NCBI GenBank assembly: GCA_016296635.1
Contig: JAEDIZ010000053.1
Location: 1-13,617 of the forward strand
Length of the DNA stretch: 13,617 nt
Origin: Oscillospiraceae bacterium
Lineage (GTDB): Bacteria > Bacillota > Clostridia > Oscillospirales > Oscillospiraceae
Direction of reading: 5' to 3'
The notes beneath the pieces were generated by a model. It was not told the origin of the DNA. It saw nothing but the letters and a program-made list of their open reading frames with translations, and did no database searches. The stretch's first letter is position 1. Each line of letters opens with the position of its first letter. This document shows, piece by piece, positions 13,572-13,617 of the stretch. Both the position numbers and the translations under genes were made by a program.

Positions 13572-13617
13572 ATGAAGCTTTTGTTAGATTTGATCTCCGA
13601 GCAGGTCAGCAACGCCT
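13572..13617 (+). CDS. Start of an unfinished gene, possibly arginyl-tRNA synthetase (partial)
   Basis: An ATG at 13572 is preceded by AGGTGAG six bases upstream and opens a frame that runs off the window after 15 codons: MKLLLDLISEQVSNA. This resembles the first helix of the arginyl-tRNA synthetase (argS) form found in many Clostridia, where a leucine/isoleucine-rich opening leads into LI.E.V..AF. Fifteen residues are far too few to be sure. The gene itself is well supported by its ribosome binding site and upstream promoter-like element; the product name is inference. Confidence 0.5.
   Translation, partial: MKLLLDLISEQVSNA

Noticed and set aside
13130..13612. A 160-codon minus-strand frame opposite spmB and the following gene start.
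   Set aside because: It is antisense to spmB, which has clear family motifs, and its sequence looks like a low-complexity shadow.
1..13617. A novel defence, mobile or biosynthetic system.
   Set aside because: Every substantial coding region belongs to a known core family in a recognisable chromosomal context; no transposase, integrase, CRISPR repeat, toxin-antitoxin pair or unexplained gene was seen.

Overview
The window looks like chromosomal core DNA of a spore-forming, Gram-positive anaerobe of the Clostridia. I would guess Oscillospiraceae/Ruminococcaceae, but the sequence does not prove the family. The signs are a division and cell-wall (dcw) cluster in Firmicutes order, spmA/spmB, a clostridial AbrB with a C-terminal Cys4 tail, a small 2[4Fe-4S] ferredoxin, strong GGAGG ribosome binding sites and moderate GC. 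MurE carries the DNPR signature, so the peptidoglycan is probably of the meso-diaminopimelate type.

Positions 1-7381, minus strand, transcribed right to left: mraZ, rsmH, ftsL, a PASTA-containing class B penicillin-binding protein, murE, murF and the first 42 codons of mraY. Most joins are overlaps or gaps of 14-21 bp. The exception is a 92-bp gap between ftsL and the PBP gene, which holds a terminator-like hairpin. The promoter lies upstream of mraZ, and four near-repeats of AAGTGG on the coding strand sit in the leader and look like MraZ operator boxes.

Positions 7574-9962, minus strand: a stand-alone clpC-like AAA+ unfoldase gene with its own terminator. There is no ctsR, mcsA or mcsB next to it.

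Positions 10053-11936, plus strand: a ferredoxin gene, a terminator hairpin, then trmN6 (tRNA adenine methyltransferase) and rsmI (16S rRNA C1402 ribose methyltransferase). They end at two hairpins shared with the convergent abrB (minus strand, 11985-12227). trmN6-rsmI-abrB in this orientation matches the Bacillus subtilis yabB-yabC-abrB neighbourhood.

Positions 12408-13495, plus strand: spmA and spmB, overlapping by 7 bp and divergent from abrB. A further gene begins at 13572 and runs off the window; it is possibly argS.

Together the genes cover lipid II precursor synthesis and septal cross-linking (murE, murF, mraY, PBP, FtsL), modification of 16S nucleotide C1402 by both RsmH and RsmI, protein quality control (ClpC), and growth-to-sporulation transition (AbrB, SpmA/B). 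I see no mobile element, CRISPR array, tRNA or rRNA gene, and no credible undescribed system. The points worth a second look are regulatory: the MraZ box array, two in-operon hairpins, and a palindrome in the abrB/spmA intergenic region.
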